Shown here: positions 45,956-55,360 of the stretch, in pieces | Layout: the number at the start of each line of letters is the position of its first letter | Numbering within the stretch: the stretch's first letter is position 1 | Assembly: GCF_900167445.1 (NCBI RefSeq) | Contig: NZ_FUZT01000006.1 | Span: 186,001 to 250,000 of the forward strand | Reading direction: 5' to 3' | Length of the DNA stretch: 64,000 nucleotides | From: Maledivibacter halophilus | GTDB taxonomy: Bacteria > Bacillota > Clostridia > Peptostreptococcales > Caminicellaceae | Translations under genes and position numbers: made by a program | The notes under the pieces: model-generated | Told to the model about the DNA's origin: nothing | What the model saw: the letters and a program-made list of their open reading frames with translations, nothing else | Databases searched by the model: none

Positions 45956-45986
45956 AAAGGACCGTATTATATTAAAACGGTCCTTT
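45956..45986. terminator. Bidirectional terminator between DUF4003 gene and GH18 gene
   Basis: A 10-bp stem AAAGGACCGT/ACGGTCCTTT (45956-45965 with 45977-45986) with an 11-base loop serves the two convergent genes. Confidence 0.75.
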
Positions 45987-45989
45987 AGT

Positions 45990-48206
45990 CTAATCATTAA
46001 TTCTTTTTATATAATCCCATGTATCTAAATATATATTTGAACTATAATTAGGGATATTTCCAATTCTCCACAGTGATATACCACCTAGTCCTAGTTCCTT
46101 GGCAAGCTTAATCTTAGCTGATACACTTCTAGTATCTTCATACCAAATTGAATTGGTTACACCGTTTTCGGTATAGATTATATAGGGATTTTGATACATA
46201 TGATCATATCCTATTATATCATCAATATTTTTACCAGACTCAATCTCTTTATATATCCTCTCAACTAAATTATCATACTTTGGTGTATAGGGTGTTTGAT
46301 TTAATATTGCATTATCGCCAACCTTCCATTGACTTATTGAAAAGTTAATTTGAAGGTAAAGCTTGGACATATACTTATCTCTGTCAATTTGATTCAATAT
46401 ATTTATAAGGTCACCCTTTATTTTTTCAATAGGGGTATTAGGATTATCTATTTTGTTATTTGTGACTGATAGGCCAGCACTGTTTTTAATATCATAATCA
46501 TGGAGCATAAGAATTATATTGTCGGCAATCTCTGATATTTTTCCAAAATCATAGGAATTTGATGGAGAAACTGCAACAATTAAGTTTTTATTATATTTAG
46601 TGAGTTTATTATCAAGTTTTTTTAGAAACACTATATAATTTTCCTTATGGATAGCAGGAAGCTCTTCAAAATCTATTACTACACCATTAAAGCTTAAGTT
46701 CTTATATTGCTTATTTTTTCCCCTTAGTATCTTTACTATTTGATTTATCAATTCATCAGAATTTGAAAATATAGCTTCATAATTTTTGGATGCATAGATG
46801 TTAATATTAGTATCTATTTTATTTATTTTCATATAGTCTGATATATCATTATAGCCCTCAGGAATACGAAACTCATTTGTTGAGCTGCTGATATTGATAA
46901 AGGATTTATTCGTATCAGGGTCATAATCAATCAAGGCCCACCCAAAGGATATAGAATCAAAAATCTTTATACTATTATCCTTTTTAAAGCTATTATACTG
47001 ATCATTTGAAGCTATGGCATAGAAGCCGTTAAGTTTAAAGTTATTTATTACCTTTCTTTGTCCTGCTTCTTCAATGAGCTCAGATATATTAAGATAGGGG
47101 CTTTGTATACTATTTAGCACTGCTTGAAGCTCTTCTTCATTTAGAACCAGGTCGCTATCTGTAAGATTATTATAATAATTAGCTATAGGACTAAAGTTTA
47201 TTATATTATTACCATGCTTCATATAAAGGCTTTTTAAATTCACTAGGTTTTTAAGGGGGCTTATGTCTGTAATATTGTTATCAGTAAAATATAGTTTTTC
47301 AAGATTTGTTAATCCCCTTAAGGGTTCTAGTGACGAAATTTTATTACCATTTAAAGATAATTCCTTCAAATTTATTAAACCCTTTAATGGAGTGATATTT
47401 TCTATGGAGTTTCTTTGAAGATGAAGAACTTTCAATTTAGTCAATGATGCAAGACTTTGTATTTCTACTAAATTATTATCATCTATATAAAGCTCTTCGA
47501 TATTTGCTAAATATTCAATTCCACTTAAATTATTAAGGGTTTGTGTTGATAAATTCAAAGATTTTATGGACAATAAATCTGACTTTGTTATTGCACCGCT
47601 GGGCTTTTCCAGTTTGTCTCTAATAGATTTTTCAAGTATTTTATTTAGGTTTATATCTTGATTTTTAGCATTATCTACTTCTTCTTTATTAGCCTTTGAA
47701 CTAATAATAAGCCCATAGTCTTCAGTCCATTTCACAGATATGTTTAAACCCTTATTTAAGTATTCTTCAACAAGGGGAAAATAGGTTATATCTTTATGGA
47801 CCAATATAGGATAGTTAGAAATTTTATTATTAATAGTCATTTCATTGAGATATACATTAAAGCTAGGTTTAACAGCATGATATTTTTGGTTTATATCATT
47901 AATTACAGATTTATCCTGAATAAATTGTCCTGGCTCTTTAGATGCATTTATTGTAAGACCTCTTTGTGACCAATTGCCTTCAAAAGATAATGCTTTACCG
48001 TATGTATCGGTTACTGGTATATATGTTATCCCATTGTAAACTAAGATAGGATTTCTATTGTGCAAATTATCAACTTCATTCCCCATTATACTTATGTTAA
48101 AACTTGGAAGATGCATAATATAAGTATCATTTTCTTGAGCCAAAGTTTCTTTTGGTATTCCCAGTAAAATAATAATTGTTAAAATAAGTAACAGATTTTT
48201 TTTCAT
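45990..48206 (-). CDS. Secreted GH18-type glycosidase with leucine-rich repeats
   Basis: The 738-residue protein has a signal peptide (residues 1-23), then two copper-amine-oxidase-like 'stalk' domains (about 30-175; motifs ILVYNGITYIPVTDTYG and ILVHKDITYFPLVEEYL). A leucine-rich repeat block follows at about 210-350 (LTKLKVLHLQRNSIENI, LTNLEKLYFTDNNITDI). The GH18 TIM-barrel runs from about 395 to 738, with the catalytic FNGVVIDFEELP and GISLWRIGNI. GH18 enzymes with stalk domains (YaaH/SleL-like) act on peptidoglycan, including spore cortex. The combination with internalin-type repeats is unusual. It has its own promoter on the minus strand. Confidence 0.82.
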   Translation of the reverse strand: MKKNLLLILTIIILLGIPKETLAQENDTYIMHLPSFNISIMGNEVDNLHNRNPILVYNGITYIPVTDTYGKALSFEGNWSQRGLTINASKEPGQFIQDKSVINDINQKYHAVKPSFNVYLNEMTINNKISNYPILVHKDITYFPLVEEYLNKGLNISVKWTEDYGLIISSKANKEEVDNAKNQDINLNKILEKSIRDKLEKPSGAITKSDLLSIKSLNLSTQTLNNLSGIEYLANIEELYIDDNNLVEIQSLASLTKLKVLHLQRNSIENITPLKGLINLKELSLNGNKISSLEPLRGLTNLEKLYFTDNNITDISPLKNLVNLKSLYMKHGNNIINFSPIANYYNNLTDSDLVLNEEELQAVLNSIQSPYLNISELIEEAGQRKVINNFKLNGFYAIASNDQYNSFKKDNSIKIFDSISFGWALIDYDPDTNKSFINISSSTNEFRIPEGYNDISDYMKINKIDTNINIYASKNYEAIFSNSDELINQIVKILRGKNKQYKNLSFNGVVIDFEELPAIHKENYIVFLKKLDNKLTKYNKNLIVAVSPSNSYDFGKISEIADNIILMLHDYDIKNSAGLSVTNNKIDNPNTPIEKIKGDLINILNQIDRDKYMSKLYLQINFSISQWKVGDNAILNQTPYTPKYDNLVERIYKEIESGKNIDDIIGYDHMYQNPYIIYTENGVTNSIWYEDTRSVSAKIKLAKELGLGGISLWRIGNIPNYSSNIYLDTWDYIKRIND

Positions 48207-48431
48207 GAATATTGCCTCCTTCTCTAAGATATATTTTAAAAAATATTGTTTATATTGATATTAGCAATGTATATATTCATTATTAATTATATCAGATTTA
48301 AACTAAAAAAATATTACATTATTGATACTATATATTGGATGAAAAGGTTACTTCTAAACTGTTAAATTGTATTCTAAACCCTCATTATATTATAAATAGA
48401 AAAATTTATTCCTTGAGTGTAAAATTTATAA

Positions 48432-48487
48432 TTGACAAATTGGGAATAACATATTACTATTAGTAATATATATAATAGTAATATGTT
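48432..48487 (+). promoter_or_regulatory. Promoter and 15-bp operator of the flavoprotein-PadR operon
   Basis: TTGACA (48432-48437) and TACTAT (48455-48460) are 17 bp apart. The perfect inverted repeat AACATATTACTATTA (48448-48462) and its complement (48473-48487) overlaps the -10 region. The likely ligand is the PadR regulator encoded downstream. Confidence 0.7.
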
Positions 48488-48532
48488 TTGCCGTAAATAG
48501 GGTTTTAAAATATATAAAAGAAGGAGGAAAAT

Positions 48533-49906
48533 ATGAAATTTATAATATTAAATGGTAGTCCGAAATCAGAAAAAAGTGTTACTTTGCAGTCAATTAAATA
48601 TTTGGAAATGCATAATAAAAACCATGAATTTGAGTATGTCCACATTACAAGGGAAATTAAAAAATATCAAAAAGATGTAAATGAGATGATAAAATTATGT
48701 GAAAAAATCAGTAATTCAGATGGTGTTATATGGTCATTTCCCGTATACTGTGCTTTCATACCTTCCAACTACAAAAAATTCATTGAGCTGATATTTGAAT
48801 GTGGATTAGAGAAGTATTTTGAAGGAAGATATACCACAGCCTTTTCAACATCAATTCATTTTTATGATCATACTGCACAGAATTATATCCATGGTATATG
48901 TGATGATTTGAATATGAACTATATAAAGTACTTATCCCATGATATGAATGATTTGCTAAAGAAAAATCAAAGAGAAGAACTGCAAGGATTTTTAGATATC
49001 TTTGCCTATAGTATTACTAATAATATAAAAATAAGCAAAGAGTATAAACAACTTTCAAAGCATCTCTTTAAATATACTCCAGGTATTGATGGATATAAGG
49101 TTAAAACAAAAAAAAGAACAATTATAATAACAGATGTAAAAGAAAATGATACTAATATAAATAGAATGATAAACAAATATAAGAGCTGTATACAGGGTAG
49201 TGTAGAAGTTTTAAACTTAAATGATATAGATATCAAAGGACATTGCATTGGCTGCTGTAGGTGTGGATATGATAATACATGTATTTACAAGGATGGGTTT
49301 CGTAGTTTTTTAGACTATATTATAGAAAAAGCAGATATTATAATATATGCATCAACTATAAAGGACAGATATTTATCTTCTTTATTTCAACTTTATACAG
49401 AAAGGAGCTTTACCTATAATCATATTCCTGTATTAAAGGGGAAGCAATTTGCCTACATTATATCGGGGAGCTTAAGTGAAGAGAAGAATCTAAAACAAAT
49501 CCTTGAAGGTGGAAGTATGGATGGAAATCTTGTAGGTTTTGTAAGCGATGAGAGTGGCGATAGTGAGATACTAGATAAGGAGCTTGAATCAATAGCTAAG
49601 TTAAGTATAAAATATAGTGAGGAGAATTATGTACCAAATCCTAATTTTCTAGGAGTAGGTGGACAGAGTATCTTTAATGAAGGTGTTTCTAAAGGCTTGA
49701 GTGCTATTTTTGTTGCAGACTATAAATACTATAAGGAGAATGGCTATTTATACAGAACAAGTTTAAAGGATGTATTATTAATGGTTAAGGTAACAATATT
49801 TAGATTTCTCATGGGAATTAAAGGATTTAGAAAAAAAGTCCATGAGAATATGTATGACAATATGTTATTAGAGCATGTAAAGATTCTTAAAAATGGAGAG
49901 AAGTAA
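48533..49906 (+). CDS. Double flavodoxin-like NAD(P)H-dependent oxidoreductase
   Basis: The 457-residue protein has two flavodoxin-like halves. The first starts with the FMN phosphate loop IILNGSPKSEKSV and has SFPVYCAFIPSNYKKFIEL. The second begins near residue 200 (TIIITDVKENDT) and contains CIGCCRCGYDNTCIYKDGF, as in FMN reductases and flavodoxins with a Cys-rich loop, and DIIIYASTIKDRYLSSLFQL. It probably reduces a small substrate with NAD(P)H; the substrate is unknown. AAGGAGG supports the start. It is cotranscribed with the PadR regulator from an operator-bearing promoter, so substrate or product may be sensed. Confidence 0.8.
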   Translation: MKFIILNGSPKSEKSVTLQSIKYLEMHNKNHEFEYVHITREIKKYQKDVNEMIKLCEKISNSDGVIWSFPVYCAFIPSNYKKFIELIFECGLEKYFEGRYTTAFSTSIHFYDHTAQNYIHGICDDLNMNYIKYLSHDMNDLLKKNQREELQGFLDIFAYSITNNIKISKEYKQLSKHLFKYTPGIDGYKVKTKKRTIIITDVKENDTNINRMINKYKSCIQGSVEVLNLNDIDIKGHCIGCCRCGYDNTCIYKDGFRSFLDYIIEKADIIIYASTIKDRYLSSLFQLYTERSFTYNHIPVLKGKQFAYIISGSLSEEKNLKQILEGGSMDGNLVGFVSDESGDSEILDKELESIAKLSIKYSEENYVPNPNFLGVGGQSIFNEGVSKGLSAIFVADYKYYKENGYLYRTSLKDVLLMVKVTIFRFLMGIKGFRKKVHENMYDNMLLEHVKILKNGEK

Positions 49907-49952
49907 ATATTTTTAAAGAAAATGATTAAACACATCAGGGAAGGAGAACTAT

Positions 49953-50501
49953 ATGGAATACGTTGTACTAGGATTGCTGATGATAAAACCTATGACTATT
50001 TATGAAATGAATAGTACTTTTAAAAAGGGAATATCTTTATTTTATAGCGCAAGCTATGGAAGTTTACAAAGGGCAGTAAAAAAATTGCTAGAAAAAAAAT
50101 TAATAACCTATTATGAAACTGTTTCAAAGGGTAGGAATAAAAAGGTATATTCAATTTTAGATATTGGAAAAGAGAGATTTTATAAATGGATGATGGAGGA
50201 TATACAAAAGAATAAATTGGAAACTGCAATATTATCAAAATTGTTTTTTCTGGGACTAATTAAAGATAAACAGGATAGAATCATTATAATTAAAAAAAGT
50301 ATTGAAGCAATTAAAGCATATGGTAAGGAATTGGAAAATGTAGAAAAAGATATTGATGCTATAAAAATACCTATTGAATATGAAGAAATAGCTAAATATC
50401 AAATAAAAACCCTTGAATATGGATTGAATTCCTATAGATATTCCCTTAAATGGTATAAAAATCTTCTATATGAAATGAAGAAAGAAATTGATGAAGAATG
50501 A
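49953..50501 (+). CDS. PadR-family transcriptional regulator
   Basis: The 182-residue protein has the PadR winged helix: MEYVVLGLLMIKPMTIYEM, GSLQRAVKKLLEKKLITYYE and KKVYSILDIGKERFYKWM (residues 1-85). The C-terminal vir-like helical domain (about 95-180) mediates dimerization. It is the second gene of the flavoprotein operon and likely binds the 15-bp inverted repeat at 48448-48487. AAGGAG precedes the ATG. Confidence 0.87.
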   Translation: MEYVVLGLLMIKPMTIYEMNSTFKKGISLFYSASYGSLQRAVKKLLEKKLITYYETVSKGRNKKVYSILDIGKERFYKWMMEDIQKNKLETAILSKLFFLGLIKDKQDRIIIIKKSIEAIKAYGKELENVEKDIDAIKIPIEYEEIAKYQIKTLEYGLNSYRYSLKWYKNLLYEMKKEIDEE

Positions 50502-50712
50502 TTTTAAATTACTAGCACAACAGATTAATTTATTAACCTATAAGAACTGAAAAAGCTCTCTTTTAAAAAAAATTGAAAATATTAGTATAGATTAACAATT
50601 AAAGGGATTGATACAATTATAGAATAAAGTTACAATAGATGATAGGTACTATATAATTGAAAATATACCTAGAATATGTGGAAAATCAATATATTGAATA
50701 GAGGTATCTATC

Positions 50713-52593
50713 ATGAACTTTAAAAATCGCAATAAATTTAATATAATGTTTATAATTATATTTGTAATGTTAATGCCATGGATTAATGCATTTGCATTAA
50801 TTAAATCAGACGAAATAACAGCTAAAAATGGATATATAGATGCTTCCAGCTGGGATTTTGATGAGGGTAAGATATTGCCTTTAAATGGAGAATGGGAATT
50901 CTATTGTAATAGGCTTCTAGAGCCTAAAGATTTTAAAAAAGGTAATTATCAAAAGAGCTTTATAAATATTCCGACGGACTTGACCCAAATATGTACAAAA
51001 AGTAATTTAGGGGCTGGAAATGGATATGCCACATTGAGATTGAACATGAAGATAAGTGATATTGACAAAGTTTATGGGCTGAAATTCAAATATTTTGCAT
51101 CGGCAAATAAAATATGGGTAAATGGGGTTCCCCTTTCTTCTTCTGGAGAGGTAGGAAGGGATAGGAGGACATATAAGCCTCAATATATACCTAGGGAGGT
51201 TTTGTTTGAAAGCCAAGGGGAAGATGTTGAAATAGTGGTTCAAATAGCAAATTTTCATCATAGGCGAATAGTATTGAATGAAATTTTATTTGGAACAGCA
51301 GATCAAATTCTACATAAGACATATTTAAATATAGTTAAAGAAAGCATATTAATTGGATTTTTACTATTAGTTGCAGTTTACTGTTTTGTGATTTATTTCA
51401 TGAAGAAAAGAGATTCAGCAGTATTATATTTGTCGGTAATAGCCTTATTAGTTGCTATCAGGGAGACTATCGTGAGTGAAAGAATATTAATAAGATTATT
51501 ACCGAATTTTTCTGCTGAGGTAATGATGAAGTTGGGATATTTACCAGTTTTTATACTTTTACCTCTATTAACACTTTATATAAATGAGGTTTTAAAATCT
51601 CCTAAGCTTGATAAAGTTGTTAAAATTTTAAAATATACAGTTTTTTTATTCTTATCTCTAATTATGCTATATACAGTGAAGGTTTATGACTGGATTTTTG
51701 AATATGGAAATTGGTTAATTGTGGCCAGTGCTATTTATATAATTTATATAATTGCAGTCAATAAGCTCATTAAGAATACAAGAAGAATATATACAATGAT
51801 GACAGGAAGTACAGCCGTTTTAATAACTGCAATAAATGATATATTTAGAGAGCTGGGTTTAATTAATACACCGGAATTACTATCGGTGGGTATAGTACTA
51901 TTTGTTTTATTTCAAGCTATATTTTTAGCATTGAGATTTAATGATTCCTTTGATGAGATTGCAAGACTATCAAAGGAGAATGAAGATATGTATAAGGAAA
52001 TACAGGAATTAAATGAGGATCTGGAGACAAAGATAAAAATAAGAACTCAAGAACTTGAGATTGTAAATAGAAAATTATCTCAAATATCGAAAATTGATCC
52101 ACTTACAGGACTGGGCAATAGAAGGTATTTTGATGAACTATTACAATATGCGTGGGAAAGGTCATTAAGAGAAAAAATACCTATTTCTATAATTATGATG
52201 GATGTAGATTATTTTAAGAACTTTAATGACAATTATGGACATCTTGAAGGGGATAAATGCTTGAAAAAAATTGCAAAAACAATAGAAGCAAGTATAAGAA
52301 ATGAAACAGATATCGTTGCACGCTATGGAGGAGAAGAATTTATTGCATTATTTTCTGATACAGATTCCCAGACGGCAACTTTAATGGCGAAAAGAATTAG
52401 AAAAAATATTAAATCCTTAAAAATTCCCCATGAGTTTTCTTTGGTCAGTGATTATGTGACAATAAGCTTTGGAATTAATACATTAATTGTATCAAAGGAT
52501 GATTCAAAGATTGAATTTATCAGAAAAGCTGATAAAAATCTCTATATGGCAAAGGAAAAAGGAAGAGATTATATAGAAAGAGTTTTGAATTAG
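50713..52593 (+). CDS. Membrane diguanylate cyclase (7TMR-DISM type)
   Basis: The 626-residue protein has a signal segment (8-29), then an extracytoplasmic jelly-roll-like domain (about 40-195; LNGEWEFYCNRLLEP, FASANKIWVNGVPLSSSGE), then about seven membrane helices (about 210-410), a coiled coil (about 415-455) and a GGDEF domain (about 460-626) with DPLTGLGNRRYFDELL, IMMDVDYFKNFNDNYGH and the active GGEEF. This is the 7TMR-DISM plan, in which an outside ligand tunes c-di-GMP synthesis. There is no obvious RxxD inhibitory site in the usual position (the residues four before GGEEF are ARY). It stands alone with a terminator. Confidence 0.92.
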   Translation: MNFKNRNKFNIMFIIIFVMLMPWINAFALIKSDEITAKNGYIDASSWDFDEGKILPLNGEWEFYCNRLLEPKDFKKGNYQKSFINIPTDLTQICTKSNLGAGNGYATLRLNMKISDIDKVYGLKFKYFASANKIWVNGVPLSSSGEVGRDRRTYKPQYIPREVLFESQGEDVEIVVQIANFHHRRIVLNEILFGTADQILHKTYLNIVKESILIGFLLLVAVYCFVIYFMKKRDSAVLYLSVIALLVAIRETIVSERILIRLLPNFSAEVMMKLGYLPVFILLPLLTLYINEVLKSPKLDKVVKILKYTVFLFLSLIMLYTVKVYDWIFEYGNWLIVASAIYIIYIIAVNKLIKNTRRIYTMMTGSTAVLITAINDIFRELGLINTPELLSVGIVLFVLFQAIFLALRFNDSFDEIARLSKENEDMYKEIQELNEDLETKIKIRTQELEIVNRKLSQISKIDPLTGLGNRRYFDELLQYAWERSLREKIPISIIMMDVDYFKNFNDNYGHLEGDKCLKKIAKTIEASIRNETDIVARYGGEEFIALFSDTDSQTATLMAKRIRKNIKSLKIPHEFSLVSDYVTISFGINTLIVSKDDSKIEFIRKADKNLYMAKEKGRDYIERVLN

Positions 52594-52607
52594 AGAATAT
52601 GTATTAT

Positions 52608-52640
52608 AACTATAGTCAGTTTTATGACTATAGTTTTTGT
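52608..52640 (+). terminator. Terminator after diguanylate cyclase
   Basis: An 11-bp perfect stem AACTATAGTCA/TGACTATAGTT (52608-52618 with 52625-52635) with a six-base loop and a T run. Confidence 0.85.
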
Positions 52641-52842
52641 CTATAAAAATTTAGGAACCAGCATTTCCCGAAACATTATATTTAGATGGCATTAAAAATG
52701 GAATAGTTTTAAAACTCATTAACCCATATCCATAGTCAACACCAAAAAAGGTAAGCTGAAAAAATTTGACCAATCCTTCATTTTTTCAAAGGTGTCTTTT
52801 TTTATAATTTGATATTTTATTTCAATATATATTAAAATAAAG

Positions 52843-52876
52843 AGCAGGTAAAAGGGAAGAATCTCTTTTACCTGCT
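52843..52876 (-). terminator. Terminator of the 5'-nucleotidase gene
   Basis: A 12-bp perfect stem (52843-52854 with 52865-52876), with T-rich sequence following on the minus strand. Confidence 0.8.
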
Positions 52877-52904
52877 TAAAATATACCTATAAAAAATTTT
52901 TGAT

Positions 52905-54959
52905 TTAATTTGCGGGAACAATCAGGTTTTGTCCGGTAATTATTAAGTTAGGGTTCTTTAAATTATTTAAATCAGCTAATTTTTTCCAGGTTGTATTGAA
53001 TTTCTCTGCTATCTTCCAAAGTACATCTCCAGACTTAACAGTATAGGTTGTAGTTTCACTTTCAACAGCCTCACTAACTGTAGATTGTTTAGTAATTTCC
53101 TCGGCAGGAGATAGATCAGTAGTCTCCTTGTCAGAAGATGAATCAGGAGCTTCCAACTTACCTTCAGCCATCAATTCATCGTAATTTAATGCAACAACAT
53201 TTAAGGTTCTTCCATCTTCAGAAGTAGGAATTTCTATTTCTCCATTTCTTACTTTCTCAAATACTATTTCCTGCTTTTCCTTGTCAAAATCAGTCCCAAT
53301 TATTTTCCAGTTATTATCTACCTTAGGTTCTATTTTCCCACCTTTTTCTTCCTGAACATATTTGATTATCAAATCTCTAATTCTACCGGAATCTTGTAAC
53401 TCTTCATATGAATCATAATACTTATCTTCATTAGTTACCCATCCATTGTTGAGAAGGGTTCCAAGTCTGTAATTATTTAGAGCCAATTTATAAACTTTAG
53501 TTTCATCAAGGGGCTCCCCTGAAATTAAAAGATTTTTAATACGATTACCGGCTTCTTCAGAAATATCGATGTCATAGGTCATACCAGAGAACATATCATA
53601 ATTATAACCACGAATTTCTGGGTTAAAGCTTACTGTTACATCTCCATCTTTGTATGTATTATAATAGCTTACTGACCATTCCATGTATTTTTTAAGATTT
53701 TCCCCGGTTATATTAACACCATTTAAAGTATTTGCATATTTGTAAATAAATGCAACATCTTTTTTCTTAAAATCCCCTTGCTTCAAATTAGAACCAAAGT
53801 TGAAAAGGGCAGCAGAACTTATATCTGATTTTGCATAAAAGGTTTGAACTTCGTTGATTAAATCAATTACTGCTGTATCCTGTATTTGGGAAGTTGGTAT
53901 AGTAGTAATTTCATCATCTCCTGTTATATAATCCGGTCTTTCTATGAAATCCTTAGTTATTTCACCAACAATCTTATTGGCATCGGCAACAGATTCAGTA
54001 TGTACATATTCAAACTTATCTAATATTTCTTGACTAGGAGAGAGATCTTTAGTTTCTAAGTTTGCCGTATCAATACTTGCGACTTCCCAATTTTCTTCAT
54101 TTTTCACAAGCCTAATATCAGCCTTTGCCAAAGCCCATCCGTATGAACCAGGCTCTATAATCTTAACCCCATTAATTTCTTCATTTAGAGTGGCATGGGC
54201 ATGACCTAGGAAAAGCACATCAAACTCAGGACATTCCTGGGCTATATCCATTCCACCAGTAGAGCCGTATTCTGCATCTTTACCTAAGTGGAGGGCTCCT
54301 ATTAGAATATCATATTTTCCCTCTAGCTCTTTAATAACTTTTTTAGATTCTTCTAAAGGATCGCTAAAGTTCAATCCCTCAAAATGTTCTGGAGAGCTTG
54401 CTTCCCAAGTTGGGATATGGGGAGGAATTAAGCCTACAATAGCTACTCTTACTCCATCTTTTTCAATAATGGTATAGGGATCTACAAATCTTGTTCCATC
54501 TTCTTTATAAATATTTGCTGCTAATACTGTATTGTTGAAGGCATTAATATTTTTTTCAAGAAAGGATTTTTGAAAATTGAATTCATGGTTACCTAGGGTC
54601 CATGTGTCATATTTCATAGTATTCATAGCTTGTACCATTGGATGTACATCCATGTCATTAAAAAGTTCTGCACTGTTATCTTGAATCACATCTCCACAGT
54701 CAATAAGAATAGTGTTTGGATTTTTTTCTCTTTCCTGGTTTACAAGGGTATAAATCTTTGCAAAGCCAGCATCGTCATCTTCACTATCTGTGGCATAATC
54801 ATGGGGATAAATTCTACCATGTATATCGGTAGTGCCTAAGATAGTGATTGTAGTTTCCTCTGTTTCCTCTGCATTAACTAATGCAGGATTAAGAAATAGA
54901 CTTGTTACCAATAAAAGTGTTAAAACAATCATTCCAGTTGCCTTTTTGAAGAAATTCAT
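52905..54959 (-). CDS. Secreted 5'-nucleotidase / cyclic phosphodiesterase with LysM
   Basis: The 684-residue protein has a signal peptide (1-30). The metallophosphatase domain (about 35-300) shows GTTDIHGRIYPHDY, LIDCGDVIQDN, TLGNHEFNFQ and LFLGHAHATLN, all metal-ligand motifs of the UshA/YfkN family. The C-terminal 5'-nucleotidase domain spans about 330-560 (NFGSNLKQGDF, VNITGENLKKYMEWSVSYY). A Ser/Thr/Glu-rich linker leads to a LysM domain at about 640-684 (YTVKSGDVLWKIAEKFNTTW), which should anchor it to peptidoglycan. It salvages nucleotides outside the cell. GAAAGGAG precedes the start on the minus strand. Confidence 0.93.
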   Translation of the reverse strand: MNFFKKATGMIVLTLLLVTSLFLNPALVNAEETEETTITILGTTDIHGRIYPHDYATDSEDDDAGFAKIYTLVNQEREKNPNTILIDCGDVIQDNSAELFNDMDVHPMVQAMNTMKYDTWTLGNHEFNFQKSFLEKNINAFNNTVLAANIYKEDGTRFVDPYTIIEKDGVRVAIVGLIPPHIPTWEASSPEHFEGLNFSDPLEESKKVIKELEGKYDILIGALHLGKDAEYGSTGGMDIAQECPEFDVLFLGHAHATLNEEINGVKIIEPGSYGWALAKADIRLVKNEENWEVASIDTANLETKDLSPSQEILDKFEYVHTESVADANKIVGEITKDFIERPDYITGDDEITTIPTSQIQDTAVIDLINEVQTFYAKSDISSAALFNFGSNLKQGDFKKKDVAFIYKYANTLNGVNITGENLKKYMEWSVSYYNTYKDGDVTVSFNPEIRGYNYDMFSGMTYDIDISEEAGNRIKNLLISGEPLDETKVYKLALNNYRLGTLLNNGWVTNEDKYYDSYEELQDSGRIRDLIIKYVQEEKGGKIEPKVDNNWKIIGTDFDKEKQEIVFEKVRNGEIEIPTSEDGRTLNVVALNYDELMAEGKLEAPDSSSDKETTDLSPAEEITKQSTVSEAVESETTTYTVKSGDVLWKIAEKFNTTWKKLADLNNLKNPNLIITGQNLIVPAN

Positions 54960-55360
54960 AAAAACACTCCTTTCAAATAATATATATTTAATCTATACTA
55001 CAATTTAATTATATAACTTAATCTAAACTAAATAAAGTAAAAAAAGGTATTGTAGAGAAATTATGCTATAATTTTCATATGTATAAATTCACCTTTTAAT
55101 TTGGTTACATATATAGATTTCCCATAGTAAAACTTAATTTATACGTATCAAAATATCCAGTGTTTCTAAGGATTTTTGATATATATAAATTAACTGTTTT
55201 ACTGGAATATCTATATATGTAATCCCTATGTATCTTGTTATACTTTGAAATTTAATAAAATTTATAGAAAATAGGAAAAGAAGAACTTTCTTTGTACTAT
55301 TTCTCAAGAAAATGTGTTTTTGATATAATCAATTTATAAAATGTAAATTGAGGTGTGAAA
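54960..55360. other. Intergenic region containing repeat copy B
   Basis: This 400-bp gap holds the promoter of the minus-strand 5'-nucleotidase on its left, repeat copy B (55109-55219) in the middle and the leader of the EF-G-like gene on its right. A T-rich stretch at 55285-55325 precedes the ribosome site of that gene. No other coding sequence is seen. Confidence 0.5.
55109..55219 (+). repeat. Palindromic repeat of about 105 bp, copy B
   Basis: This copy is nearly identical to copy C (57307-57411), with differences at only a handful of positions. The left arm from TATAGATTTCCCATAG pairs with the right arm ending GGAATATCTATA; the tip carries the ATCC/GGAT core. It lies upstream of the EF-G-like gene. 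Confidence 0.85.
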
